DNA of 6,309 nt from Alphaproteobacteria bacterium (lineage in GTDB: Bacteria > Pseudomonadota > Alphaproteobacteria > Sphingomonadales > Emcibacteraceae): assembly GCA_013152615.1 (NCBI GenBank), contig JAADGA010000093.1, positions 1 to 6,309 of the forward strand. Reading direction: 5' to 3'. Of this stretch, positions 1 through 6,015 are shown piece by piece. Under the pieces are notes generated by a model. That model worked only from the letters and a program-made list of their open reading frames with translations, was not told the DNA's origin and did not search any database. Numbering within the stretch: position 1 is the first letter of the stretch; every line of letters begins with the position of its first letter. Made by a program: the position numbers and the translations under genes.

Positions 1-45
1 CTGCATGTTGACGGCGGCAAAAGCTGTGGATTGTTATCGCTATGA
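1..45 (+). CDS. 3' end of an unidentified upstream gene (partial)
   Basis: Frame 1 is open from the window edge and ends with TGA at 43-45, giving the C-terminal residues LHVDGGKSCGLLSL. The stop overlaps the ATG of the next gene in an ATGA arrangement, the same junction used at two later places in this operon, which is the main reason to believe it is a real coding end. Fourteen residues are too few to recognise a family. From context it could be another subunit or enzyme of the same CoA-thioester pathway, but nothing in the residues proves it. Confidence 0.5.
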   Translation: MHVDGGKSCGLLSL

Positions 46-521
46 AGCTTGTCACCCTCACCATAAACGGACTGGAGCATAGCAGGGCGATAACGCCCAA
101 TATGACCCTGCTCGAGTATCTGCGCGATGAATTAAACCTTACCGGCACCAAGAATGGCTGTGACAGCGGCGAATGCGGCTGTTGCAGTGTCATGATTGAC
201 GGCAAACCGATGCTGTCCTGCATCATGCTCGCGATTGAAGCCGAAGGCTGCAAAATTACCACCATCGAAGGCATTGCCGACGGCAATATTCTGCATCCAT
301 TGCAGGAGGCGATGGTTGAGGAAGGGGCGGTACAATGCGGCTATTGCACCCCGGCGATGGTGATCAACGGGGTTCACCTGCTGGACAATAATGACAGCCC
401 GACGGAAAATGAGGTCAAGGAATGCATATCCGCCACCCTCTGCCGCTGTACCGGCTATAACAGCATCGAGAGGGCGGTCCACAGTGCCGCCCGCAAAATG
501 AAAGAGGCCAGTCATGGATAA
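42..521 (+). CDS. hcrC: [2Fe-2S] subunit of a 4-hydroxybenzoyl-CoA reductase-like molybdenum enzyme
   Basis: This is the small electron-transfer subunit of a xanthine dehydrogenase-family enzyme, passing electrons between the FAD subunit and the Mo site in the cytoplasm. The N-terminal plant-ferredoxin-like domain (about residues 1-75) has ligands C40, C45, C48 and C60 in the GCDSGECGCC context. The C-terminal helical domain (about 80-155) has QCGYC (C99, C102) and LCRCTGY (C134, C136) for the second cluster. The length of 159 aa matches HcrC (about 160 aa as I recall). There is no twin-arginine or other signal peptide. The start at 42 gives the usual MKxVTLTING beginning. Only a weak GTGGA (26-30) precedes it, so translation probably depends on coupling with the upstream gene. 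The family and fold are secure; assignment to hcrC rests on the cluster-bearing FAD subunit downstream. Confidence 0.93.
   Translation: MKLVTLTINGLEHSRAITPNMTLLEYLRDELNLTGTKNGCDSGECGCCSVMIDGKPMLSCIMLAIEAEGCKITTIEGIADGNILHPLQEAMVEEGAVQCGYCTPAMVINGVHLLDNNDSPTENEVKECISATLCRCTGYNSIERAVHSAARKMKEASHG
501..507 (+). promoter_or_regulatory. Ribosome binding site for the Mo-binding subunit gene
   Basis: AAAGAGG lies six bases before the ATG at 514 and inside the end of the [2Fe-2S] subunit gene. It supports the 514 start and the 8-bp overlap between the two genes. Confidence 0.6.
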
Positions 522-2955
522 AGCAGCGGATAACGGCTATAAAATTATCGGCAAACCAACGCCGCTGATTGATTCACGGGCGAAAGTGATGGGACAGGCG
601 CTTTATACCGATGATATCAGGCTGCATAACCCGCTGACGATTAAAATTCTGCGCTCACCACACCCGAGTGCCAATATTTTATCTGTGGATATTACCGCCG
701 CACTCGCCCTCCCCGGCGTTCGCGGGGTGCTGACCGGAGCTGACTTTAAAAACACCTTTGGCGTCTTGACCATCAGCAAGGATGAACCGGCCCTTGCCCG
801 CACTGTGGTCCGTTACGAAGGCGAACCTGTGGCCGCAGTCGCAGCCGAAACTGCGGAGATCGCGGATAAAGCCGTGGAGCTGATCAAAGTCGACTATCAG
901 CTGACCGACGGGGTGTTTGACAGCCGCCGTGCGCTCAAAGCAACCGACCATCCGCTGCATCCGGAACTTGGCCGGGAAAATAACCTGCATAAAAAAGTAT
1001 TACAGGAATTTGGTGATATTGATCAGGGCTTTGAGCAGGCTGATGTTGTGGTTGAGAAGCGCTTCCGCTTTGCCTCGATCAATCACGCTTTTACCGAACC
1101 CCACGCCACCCAGGTCGAAATTGACAATCGCGGTAATATCACGGTTTATTCGGCAACCCAGGTGCCGCATTACCTCCATATGGCGATGGCGGAAGTGCTG
1201 GAGATCCCCGAGCATCGCATCCGCATCATCAAGCCGCATCTTGGTGGTGGCTTCGGCGGCAAGAGCGACCCCTTCCCCCATGAAATGATTGCCGCCCGCT
1301 TTGCCCTTGATCTCGGCCGTAATGTAAAACTGAAATTCAGCCGCGAAGACGTTTTCTTCAGCCATCATGGCCGCCATCAGACCGATCTGACGATGAAGCT
1401 CGGCTTCTGCAAGGAAAAGGGCATCACCGCCCTCACTCTTGATACCCTGATCGACGGCGGCGCGTATGGCAGCTTTGGCATCGTCACCACCTATTATAAC
1501 GGCGTGTTGCTGCAGGGGCCGTACAAGGTGCCAAATTTTCGCTTTCACGTCAATCGCCTCTATACCAACAAACCGATGTGCGGCGCGATGCGTGGTCACG
1601 GCGGCGTCAATCCGCGTTTTGCCAGCGAGGTACTGCTCGATATGGCGTGCGCGGAATGCGACCTTGATCCGGCCGAAACCAGATTACGCTTTATTCTCAA
1701 GGAAAACACCCTGACCACCAATGAATTCCGCGTGACCTCGGTCGGGCTGCAGAACGGCCTGAGGGAAGCCATGAAACGCACCGACTGGCAGCGGAAATAC
1801 GGCAAACTGCCTTTTGGTAAAGGCATCGGTGTTGCCTGTGGCTTTTTCATTTCCGGCAGTGCGCTGCCGATCCACTGGAATAAATTACCGGCGTCAACCG
1901 TCAGGATCACCCTTGACCATGACGGCGGGGTCACGGTTTATTCCGGAGCCTCCGATATTGGTCAAGGCAGCGACACCATGCTCGCCCAGATGGCCGCCGA
2001 GGTACTGGGCCAGCCAATGGATAATGTCAAGGTCATCAGTGCCGACACCCGAATAACGCCGGTTGACCTTGGCAGTTACAGCTCACGCGTGACCTTCATG
2101 GCCGGTAATGCCAGCCGCAATGCCGCCATCCGCATGCGCAGGCTTTTGGTCGAGGCGGCGTGTGAATTGCTCGACATGACACCACCGGAATATGACAAGC
2201 CGGACAAGCCGGAAGATTATTTCCGTCAGGGTGGACGCAAGCCTGATTTCGATCAGGGTTTCCTCGGGCCGAACCCGGACTATGCCGATGGCTTTATCTT
2301 CGAAGACGGTCTGATCCGCTCCGAACGTCATAATGCCAGCGTTACCTGGCTCGAAGCGATCGAAAAGGCGCTGGAATTTCAGGGTATTCTACAGACCAGC
2401 GGCACTTACCGCGCACCGAAAATGGGCGGTAAATTCAAGGGTGCCGGAGCGGGCCTCAGCCCGAGCTACAGCTTCACCGCCTTTATCGTCGAGGTCACCG
2501 TCGACCCCGAGACCGGCTTTATCAAGGTTGACAAGGCGACCTGCGCCCATGACTGCGGTTTTCCGCTCAATCCGCTGGCGGTCAATGGCCAGATCGAAGG
2601 CTGTATCCATATGGGCCTCGGTCAGGCGTTGATGGAAGAAATGGTCTATGACAACGGCGCGACGCAAAACCCGTCCTTCCTTGAGTATAAAATCCCGTCA
2701 GCATTCGAGCAGCCCGTGGTCGATATCGTCCCGACCTACAGCGATGACAGCGAAGGCCCGTTTGGCGCCAAGGAAGCCGGTGAAGGCATCCTCGCCCCGG
2801 TCATTCCGGCGATTGCCAATGCGGTCTATGATGCGGTCGGGATTCGGCTCACCCAATTGCCGATGCGTCCTGACCGGGTGCTGTCGGCCCTTGCCAGAAA
2901 AAAGAAAACCAGAGAAAAGAAGACCAGAAAAAAGAAAAAGGAGGCAAAGCGATGA
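514..2955 (+). CDS. hcrA: Molybdopterin-binding catalytic subunit, 4-hydroxybenzoyl-CoA reductase alpha-like
   Basis: This is the large subunit carrying the Mo-molybdopterin cytosine dinucleotide site. An N-terminal domain (about 12-130, GKPTPLIDSRAKVMGQALY onward) is followed by the Mo domains. Cofactor motifs are GGGFGGK (244-250), AMRGHGGVNPRFASE (358-372), GASDIGQGSDTM (478-489) and DLGSYSSRVTFMAGNA (518-533). GAKEAGEG (751-758) holds E757, at the place of the catalytic glutamate. The residue after GGGFGGK is S251, where bovine xanthine oxidase has the substrate-binding Glu802; this argues against a purine substrate. The CO dehydrogenase AYRCSFR loop is absent. The GSYSSRVTFMAGNA and FKGAGAGLSPSYSF blocks look like HcrA/HbaC. 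At 813 aa it is longer than HcrA (about 770 as I recall), because of an Asp/Pro-rich segment near 555-605 and a lysine/arginine tail from about 795. It overlaps both neighbours. The exact substrate is inferred. Confidence 0.9.
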   Translation: MDKAADNGYKIIGKPTPLIDSRAKVMGQALYTDDIRLHNPLTIKILRSPHPSANILSVDITAALALPGVRGVLTGADFKNTFGVLTISKDEPALARTVVRYEGEPVAAVAAETAEIADKAVELIKVDYQLTDGVFDSRRALKATDHPLHPELGRENNLHKKVLQEFGDIDQGFEQADVVVEKRFRFASINHAFTEPHATQVEIDNRGNITVYSATQVPHYLHMAMAEVLEIPEHRIRIIKPHLGGGFGGKSDPFPHEMIAARFALDLGRNVKLKFSREDVFFSHHGRHQTDLTMKLGFCKEKGITALTLDTLIDGGAYGSFGIVTTYYNGVLLQGPYKVPNFRFHVNRLYTNKPMCGAMRGHGGVNPRFASEVLLDMACAECDLDPAETRLRFILKENTLTTNEFRVTSVGLQNGLREAMKRTDWQRKYGKLPFGKGIGVACGFFISGSALPIHWNKLPASTVRITLDHDGGVTVYSGASDIGQGSDTMLAQMAAEVLGQPMDNVKVISADTRITPVDLGSYSSRVTFMAGNASRNAAIRMRRLLVEAACELLDMTPPEYDKPDKPEDYFRQGGRKPDFDQGFLGPNPDYADGFIFEDGLIRSERHNASVTWLEAIEKALEFQGILQTSGTYRAPKMGGKFKGAGAGLSPSYSFTAFIVEVTVDPETGFIKVDKATCAHDCGFPLNPLAVNGQIEGCIHMGLGQALMEEMVYDNGATQNPSFLEYKIPSAFEQPVVDIVPTYSDDSEGPFGAKEAGEGILAPVIPAIANAVYDAVGIRLTQLPMRPDRVLSALARKKKTREKKTRKKKKEAKR
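2194..2211 (+). repeat. Two-copy 9-bp tandem repeat inside the Mo subunit gene
   Basis: GACAAGCCG occurs twice in direct succession and encodes DKPDKP at residues 561-566. It lies within the segment of the catalytic subunit that seems longer than in ordinary family members. It could be a trace of local duplication, but two copies may also arise by chance. Confidence 0.5.
2894..2938 (+). repeat. Three-copy 15-bp tandem repeat encoding a basic C-terminal tail
   Basis: Three adjoining 15-bp units lie at 2894-2908, 2909-2923 and 2924-2938. Units 1 and 3 are identical (CCAGAAAAAAGAAAA); unit 2 differs at two positions. The unit is a multiple of three and keeps the frame, producing a repeated (A/T)-R-(K/E)-K-K pattern at residues 794-808 of the Mo subunit. 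The last unit runs directly into the AAGGAGG ribosome binding site of the FAD-subunit gene. Confidence 0.85.
2938..2944 (+). promoter_or_regulatory. Strong ribosome binding site for the FAD subunit gene
   Basis: AAGGAGG, a consensus Shine-Dalgarno sequence, lies seven bases before the ATG at 2952. It fixes that start and the ATGA overlap with the preceding stop codon. Its first base is the last base of the 15-bp repeat tract. Confidence 0.8.
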
Positions 2956-3944
2956 GCAGTCTTCCAGAAAATTTTGACTATGTCCGGCCCGCGACCCTTG
3001 ATCAGTTGAGCGCACTGGTGACAGAATATCAGCAAAAAGACCGCAGCTTTGCTTTTTCCGCCGGCGGAACCGACCTCATTCCCAAGCTGAAAACCCGACT
3101 TCTTAACCTTGACAGCCTGATCAGCCTGAACGGCCTGACTGAATTGACCGGAATTGAAAAACACGCGCATCACATTACCATTGGCGCACTGTCAACCCTC
3201 AGTGAGGTCGCAGACAGCGATCTTATCAGCCAATATTTACCGACCCTCGGCGATGCCGCCCGGAAAGTCGCCAGCCCGCAAATCCGTAACCGCGCCACCA
3301 TTGGCGGCAATATCATGGTTGATAACCGCTGTAGCTATATCAATCAGAGCCCAATCAACCGCGAAAGCCACAGCCCGTGTTTTAAAGCCGGCGGTGACGT
3401 CTGCCATCTGGTTAAAAGTGCGAAGCGCGGCGATGAGATTCTCTGTCAGGCCCGCTTTGTCTCCGACACCGCACCGGTACTGTTATTGCTGGATGCCAAA
3501 ATAACCATCACCGGAGCAGCCGGACCGCGCAAAATAAAGCTTGCGGAACTCTATCTGAATGATGGCATTGATAATAAAAATATTAACAGCGGCGAAGTGA
3601 TCACCGCTATTGACATTGAAATTCCCGACAAATGCCGGATGGATTATCAGAAGCTCGCGATCCGGAATGCGCTTGACTTTCCCTCGCTCGGCGTTGCGGT
3701 CAGGCTGAGCGACAACGGGGTAAGCGTTGCCCTGACCGGTCTTAACCCAAGGCCCGGGGTTTTTCAGGCCGATACCGCTGACTATGACAGCTTCGATAAT
3801 ATGATAGCCGCCATCTGCGCCGAGGCGATGGGCTTTGCCGTGACCTATCAGCAGGATTTTTTCCCGCGGGGCTACCGCAAGGATATGATAGCGGTGTTTA
3901 TCCGGCGCGGCGTTGACCGCATCATGAAGGAGAGCAAGACATGA
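2952..3944 (+). CDS. hcrB: FAD-binding subunit with extra [4Fe-4S] insertion, 4-hydroxybenzoyl-CoA reductase beta-like
   Basis: This is the medium, flavin-binding subunit of the three-part molybdenum enzyme. FAD contacts are expected at SAGGTDLIPKL (36-46) and at IRNRATIGGN (111-120), followed by the CO dehydrogenase flavoprotein C-terminal domain (about 225-325). Between the two lies a segment absent from ordinary xanthine dehydrogenases, containing C127, C143, C151 and C165 (NRCSYINQS, SPCFKAGGDVCH, ILCQARF). In 4-hydroxybenzoyl-CoA reductase the equivalent loop holds a [4Fe-4S] cluster that helps deliver low-potential electrons from ferredoxin towards the Mo site, so the enzyme runs as a reductase. 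The first three cysteines have the spacing I recall for Thauera HcrB; the last gap is longer here. The length of 330 aa fits the family (about 325). It is coupled to both neighbours by ATGA overlaps. This subunit gives the strongest functional clue in the window. Confidence 0.92.
   Translation: MSSLPENFDYVRPATLDQLSALVTEYQQKDRSFAFSAGGTDLIPKLKTRLLNLDSLISLNGLTELTGIEKHAHHITIGALSTLSEVADSDLISQYLPTLGDAARKVASPQIRNRATIGGNIMVDNRCSYINQSPINRESHSPCFKAGGDVCHLVKSAKRGDEILCQARFVSDTAPVLLLLDAKITITGAAGPRKIKLAELYLNDGIDNKNINSGEVITAIDIEIPDKCRMDYQKLAIRNALDFPSLGVAVRLSDNGVSVALTGLNPRPGVFQADTADYDSFDNMIAAICAEAMGFAVTYQQDFFPRGYRKDMIAVFIRRGVDRIMKESKT
3927..3932 (+). promoter_or_regulatory. Ribosome binding site for the dehydratase/reductase component gene
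   Basis: AAGGAG lies eight bases before the ATG at 3941. It favours 3941 over the next in-frame ATG at 3953, which would be too far away. Confidence 0.7.
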
Positions 3945-5119
3945 CTAATGTGATGAAAGACTATTTTCTCAACCTTGATGCGGCGGCAAAGGACCCGGAA
4001 CGCAAGGTCGCGTGGTGTACCTCGGTCGGCCCGGCGGAAATCCTGCGTGCGATGGGCTTTGAGGTCTATTTCCCGGAAAATCACGGGGCGATGCTCGGCG
4101 CGACCCGGGTCAGCAGCGACACGATACCGGTGGCCAACGCCAACGGCTATTCACCGGAGATATGCAGCTACCTGACCTCTGATGTCGGCGCTTATATGAA
4201 GGGGATTACCCCGCTGACCAAGGCCTTTGGCATCACCGAGGTCCCCCGGCCCGATATTCTGGTTTATAACACCAACCAATGCAAGGATGTCATGCACTGG
4301 TTCGAATATTATGCCAAAGAATTTGACACCCCGATATTCGGCATCCATCCACCAACCAATATCCCCGACATCCGCCAGCAATATATTGATGATGTCACCC
4401 GGCAGTTCGAGGAATTGATCACCTTTCTCGAGCCGATCATTGGTCATCCCCTTGATCCTGAAAAGTTGAAGCAAACCGTCGCCCTGTCCCTCGAAGCAAC
4501 CACCCTGTGGTCAGAGGTGCTGGATATGGCGAAAGTACGGCCAAGCCCGCTGACTTTCTTTGACGGCACCATTTATATGGGCCCGATTGTGGTGCTGCGC
4601 GGCACACAGATCGCCGTCGATTATTACAAAAACCTGCTGGCGGAGCTAAAGCAGAAAGTCGCTGAAAATCACGCCGCCGTTAAAAAGGAAAATAAACGTA
4701 TTTACTGGGACGGCATGCCGGTCTGGGGGCGGTTGCGCAGTCTGTCCAATATTTTTGACGAGAATGATGCCTGTGTTGTCGCCTCGACCTATTGCAACAG
4801 CTGGGTTTTTTCGGATTTTGACCCGGAGGACCCGCTGGCAAGCATGGCCCGGGCCTATATCAAGATTTTTATCAATCGCAATGATGGCTTCAAGGAAAAT
4901 TATATCGCCGATATGGTCAGGGATTTCCATATTGACGGCGTGGTCTTTATGGCGGCCCGCACCTGTCCGAATAACAGCAACGCCCATTACAACCTGCCGC
5001 GCAAACTAAAGGAACGAGGTATTCCGACGATCATCATTGACGGCGATCTTTGTGATCTCAGGTGCTTTTCTGATGAACAGTCCACCACCCTGATTGAAGC
5101 CTTTCTGGAGACCATCTGA
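3941..5119 (+). CDS. 2-hydroxyacyl-CoA dehydratase / benzoyl-CoA reductase family iron-sulfur subunit (HgdB/BcrB/BcrC-like)
   Basis: This 392-aa cytoplasmic protein belongs to the family whose members use an iron-sulfur cluster, charged by an ATP-dependent activator, to do one-electron radical chemistry on CoA thioesters (2-hydroxyacyl-CoA dehydration, benzoyl-CoA ring reduction). Recognisable blocks are KVAWCTSVGPAEILRAMGF (22-40), NANGYSPEICSYLTSDVGA (66-84), ILVYNTNQCKD (106-116), RIYWDGMPVWGRLRSLS (253-269) and the C-terminal IIIDGDLCDLRCFSDEQ (364-380). Cysteines are C26, C75, C114, C278, C285, C342, C371 and C375; C26, C75, C114 and C342 are my candidates for cluster ligands. The length resembles BcrC (about 385) more than BcrB (about 435). 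Only one such subunit is visible, whereas the known dehydratases and benzoyl-CoA reductases pair two; the partner could be upstream, or the protein may form a homodimer like YjiM or double-cubane cluster proteins. The activator follows immediately. The family is secure; substrate and subunit identity are not. Confidence 0.85.
   Translation: MTNVMKDYFLNLDAAAKDPERKVAWCTSVGPAEILRAMGFEVYFPENHGAMLGATRVSSDTIPVANANGYSPEICSYLTSDVGAYMKGITPLTKAFGITEVPRPDILVYNTNQCKDVMHWFEYYAKEFDTPIFGIHPPTNIPDIRQQYIDDVTRQFEELITFLEPIIGHPLDPEKLKQTVALSLEATTLWSEVLDMAKVRPSPLTFFDGTIYMGPIVVLRGTQIAVDYYKNLLAELKQKVAENHAAVKKENKRIYWDGMPVWGRLRSLSNIFDENDACVVASTYCNSWVFSDFDPEDPLASMARAYIKIFINRNDGFKENYIADMVRDFHIDGVVFMAARTCPNNSNAHYNLPRKLKERGIPTIIIDGDLCDLRCFSDEQSTTLIEAFLETI
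5107..5110 (+). promoter_or_regulatory. Ribosome binding site for the activator gene
   Basis: GGAG lies eight bases before the ATG at 5119, inside the end of the preceding gene. With the TGATG stop/start overlap (5117-5121) it supports translational coupling and this start. Confidence 0.5.
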
Positions 5120-5943
5120 TGACGGACAACAGCAACAGAATTTTCTGGGGGGTGGATTGCGGCAGTTCGGAAATCAAGGTTGTCGCCCTTGACCCTGCCG
5201 GTAAGCTGTTGCTTAAACGCAAACAGAAAACCCTGTTTCCGCTTCGGGATCATGTCCATCACGCGCTGGCGGGTGAAGACGGTGACCTGTCGCCGTTTGA
5301 AGCGATCGGCAGTGATGTTATCAAGCCCGGACACAAGATTGTCGCCACCGGTTATGGCCGCAAATATGTTTCTTTTGCCGACGATGCCCTGACCGAAATC
5401 AAGGCCCATTTTATCGGTGTAGAACAGCAGCTTGATCTGAAGAAAGCCTACAGCATCATTGATATTGGCGGTCAGGATTCCAAGATTATCGCTATTGATC
5501 ACAGCAAGGTCGATCAATTCATTATCAACCGCAAATGTGCCGCCGGCACCGGAGCCTATATCGAGGAACTCGGCCACAGACTCGAAGTCTCTCTGGCCGA
5601 TATGACCGCCCTCGCCCGCAATAATGATAAGAAATTATCGCTTAACAGCTTTTGCACGGTCTTTTCCGGTCAGGAAGTGATCAAGGTGTTGATGAACGGC
5701 GAACGGGTCGAGAATATCATCTATGCCCTCTATAGCTCGGTGGTGAAAAGAGTGATGGAGATGACCGCGATCACCACGGATATCGTTATATTCTCCGGTG
5801 GTGTGCTGACCTTCCACCCAAAACTGGTCGAAATGTTCACCGAAAAACTGACCGAAATTAATCCTGAAATGGAGACCATACTGGCACCAAACGCCCAATA
5901 TTGCGGGGCTATCGGCGCGGCGATATACGGCAAGACAACATAG
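5119..5943 (+). CDS. ATP-dependent activator of the HgdC / BcrD (BadG) family
   Basis: This 274-aa ASKHA-fold ATPase uses ATP hydrolysis to push an electron at very low potential from a [4Fe-4S] cluster, shared between two subunits, onto its dehydratase or reductase partner. Motifs in order are the phosphate-1 loop WGVDCGSSEIK (10-20), TGYGRKYV (77-84), the phosphate-2 block IIDIGGQDSKII (113-124), RKCAAGTGAYIEE (138-150), NSFCTVFSGQEVI (176-188), the adenosine-site FSGGVL (225-230) and AQYCGAIGAAIYG (259-271). C140 and C179 are the two cysteines expected to bridge the cluster. The length matches HgdC (about 260) and BcrD (about 280). One activator suggests a homodimer as in HgdC; benzoyl-CoA reductases use a heterodimer (BcrA/BcrD), and a second ATPase is not seen here. 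The gene overlaps the preceding one by one base, so the two are almost certainly partners. Confidence 0.92.
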   Translation: MTDNSNRIFWGVDCGSSEIKVVALDPAGKLLLKRKQKTLFPLRDHVHHALAGEDGDLSPFEAIGSDVIKPGHKIVATGYGRKYVSFADDALTEIKAHFIGVEQQLDLKKAYSIIDIGGQDSKIIAIDHSKVDQFIINRKCAAGTGAYIEELGHRLEVSLADMTALARNNDKKLSLNSFCTVFSGQEVIKVLMNGERVENIIYALYSSVVKRVMEMTAITTDIVIFSGGVLTFHPKLVEMFTEKLTEINPEMETILAPNAQYCGAIGAAIYGKTT

Positions 5944-6015
5944 TTCCTTGTCCTTTATTAACATATCGGTAAAACTTGTCCGTTACAAAGATCAGTAAAG
6001 GACAGCGGAACAGAG
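5944..6015. other. Intergenic gap between the operon and galE
   Basis: This 72-bp AT-rich stretch is the only non-coding gap in the window. It holds a 9-bp inverted repeat and a CTTGTCC direct repeat (5947-5953 and 5975-5981). I see no GC-rich stem followed by a T-run, so no clear rho-independent terminator. TTAACA (5958-5963) resembles a -35 box but has no good -10 box at normal spacing, so a galE promoter is possible but unproven. Confidence 0.5.
5949..6004. repeat. 9-bp inverted repeat upstream of galE
   Basis: TGTCCTTTA (5949-5957) and TAAAGGACA (5996-6004) are perfect inverted complements separated by 38 bases. The right arm contains AAAGGA (5997-6002), a Shine-Dalgarno-like sequence 13 bases before the galE ATG. 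The stem is short and AT-rich with a long loop, so it could be a weak RNA fold, a protein-binding site or chance. Confidence 0.4.

Noticed and set aside
1000..1599. 199-codon open frame on the minus strand
   Set aside because: It lies entirely opposite the well-conserved Mo-subunit gene, shows no recognisable domain and has no sign of independent expression; it is a by-product of codon use in the real gene.
42..3944. Annotation as xanthine dehydrogenase or aerobic CO dehydrogenase (coxSLM)
   Set aside because: The FAD subunit has the four-cysteine insertion of 4-hydroxybenzoyl-CoA reductase, the large subunit lacks the AYRCSFR loop of CO dehydrogenase, and the purine-binding glutamate is a serine.
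4987..5577. 196-codon open frame on the minus strand
   Set aside because: It runs opposite the end of the dehydratase-like gene and the activator gene, both of which have clear family motifs; no family signal is visible in the antisense protein.
3941..5943. A complete 2-hydroxyglutaryl-CoA dehydratase (HgdCAB) or complete benzoyl-CoA reductase (BcrCBAD)
   Set aside because: Only one component subunit and one activator are present in the window; the other subunits needed for either enzyme are not seen.
5958..5989. Sigma-70 promoter for galE using TTAACA as the -35 box
   Set aside because: The best -10 candidate (TACAAA at 5984-5989) is 20 bases away, outside normal spacing, and nearer hexamers match poorly.
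5944..6015. Rho-independent terminator after the activator gene
   Set aside because: There is no compact GC-rich stem and no T-run following one; the only inverted repeat is AT-rich with a 38-base loop.
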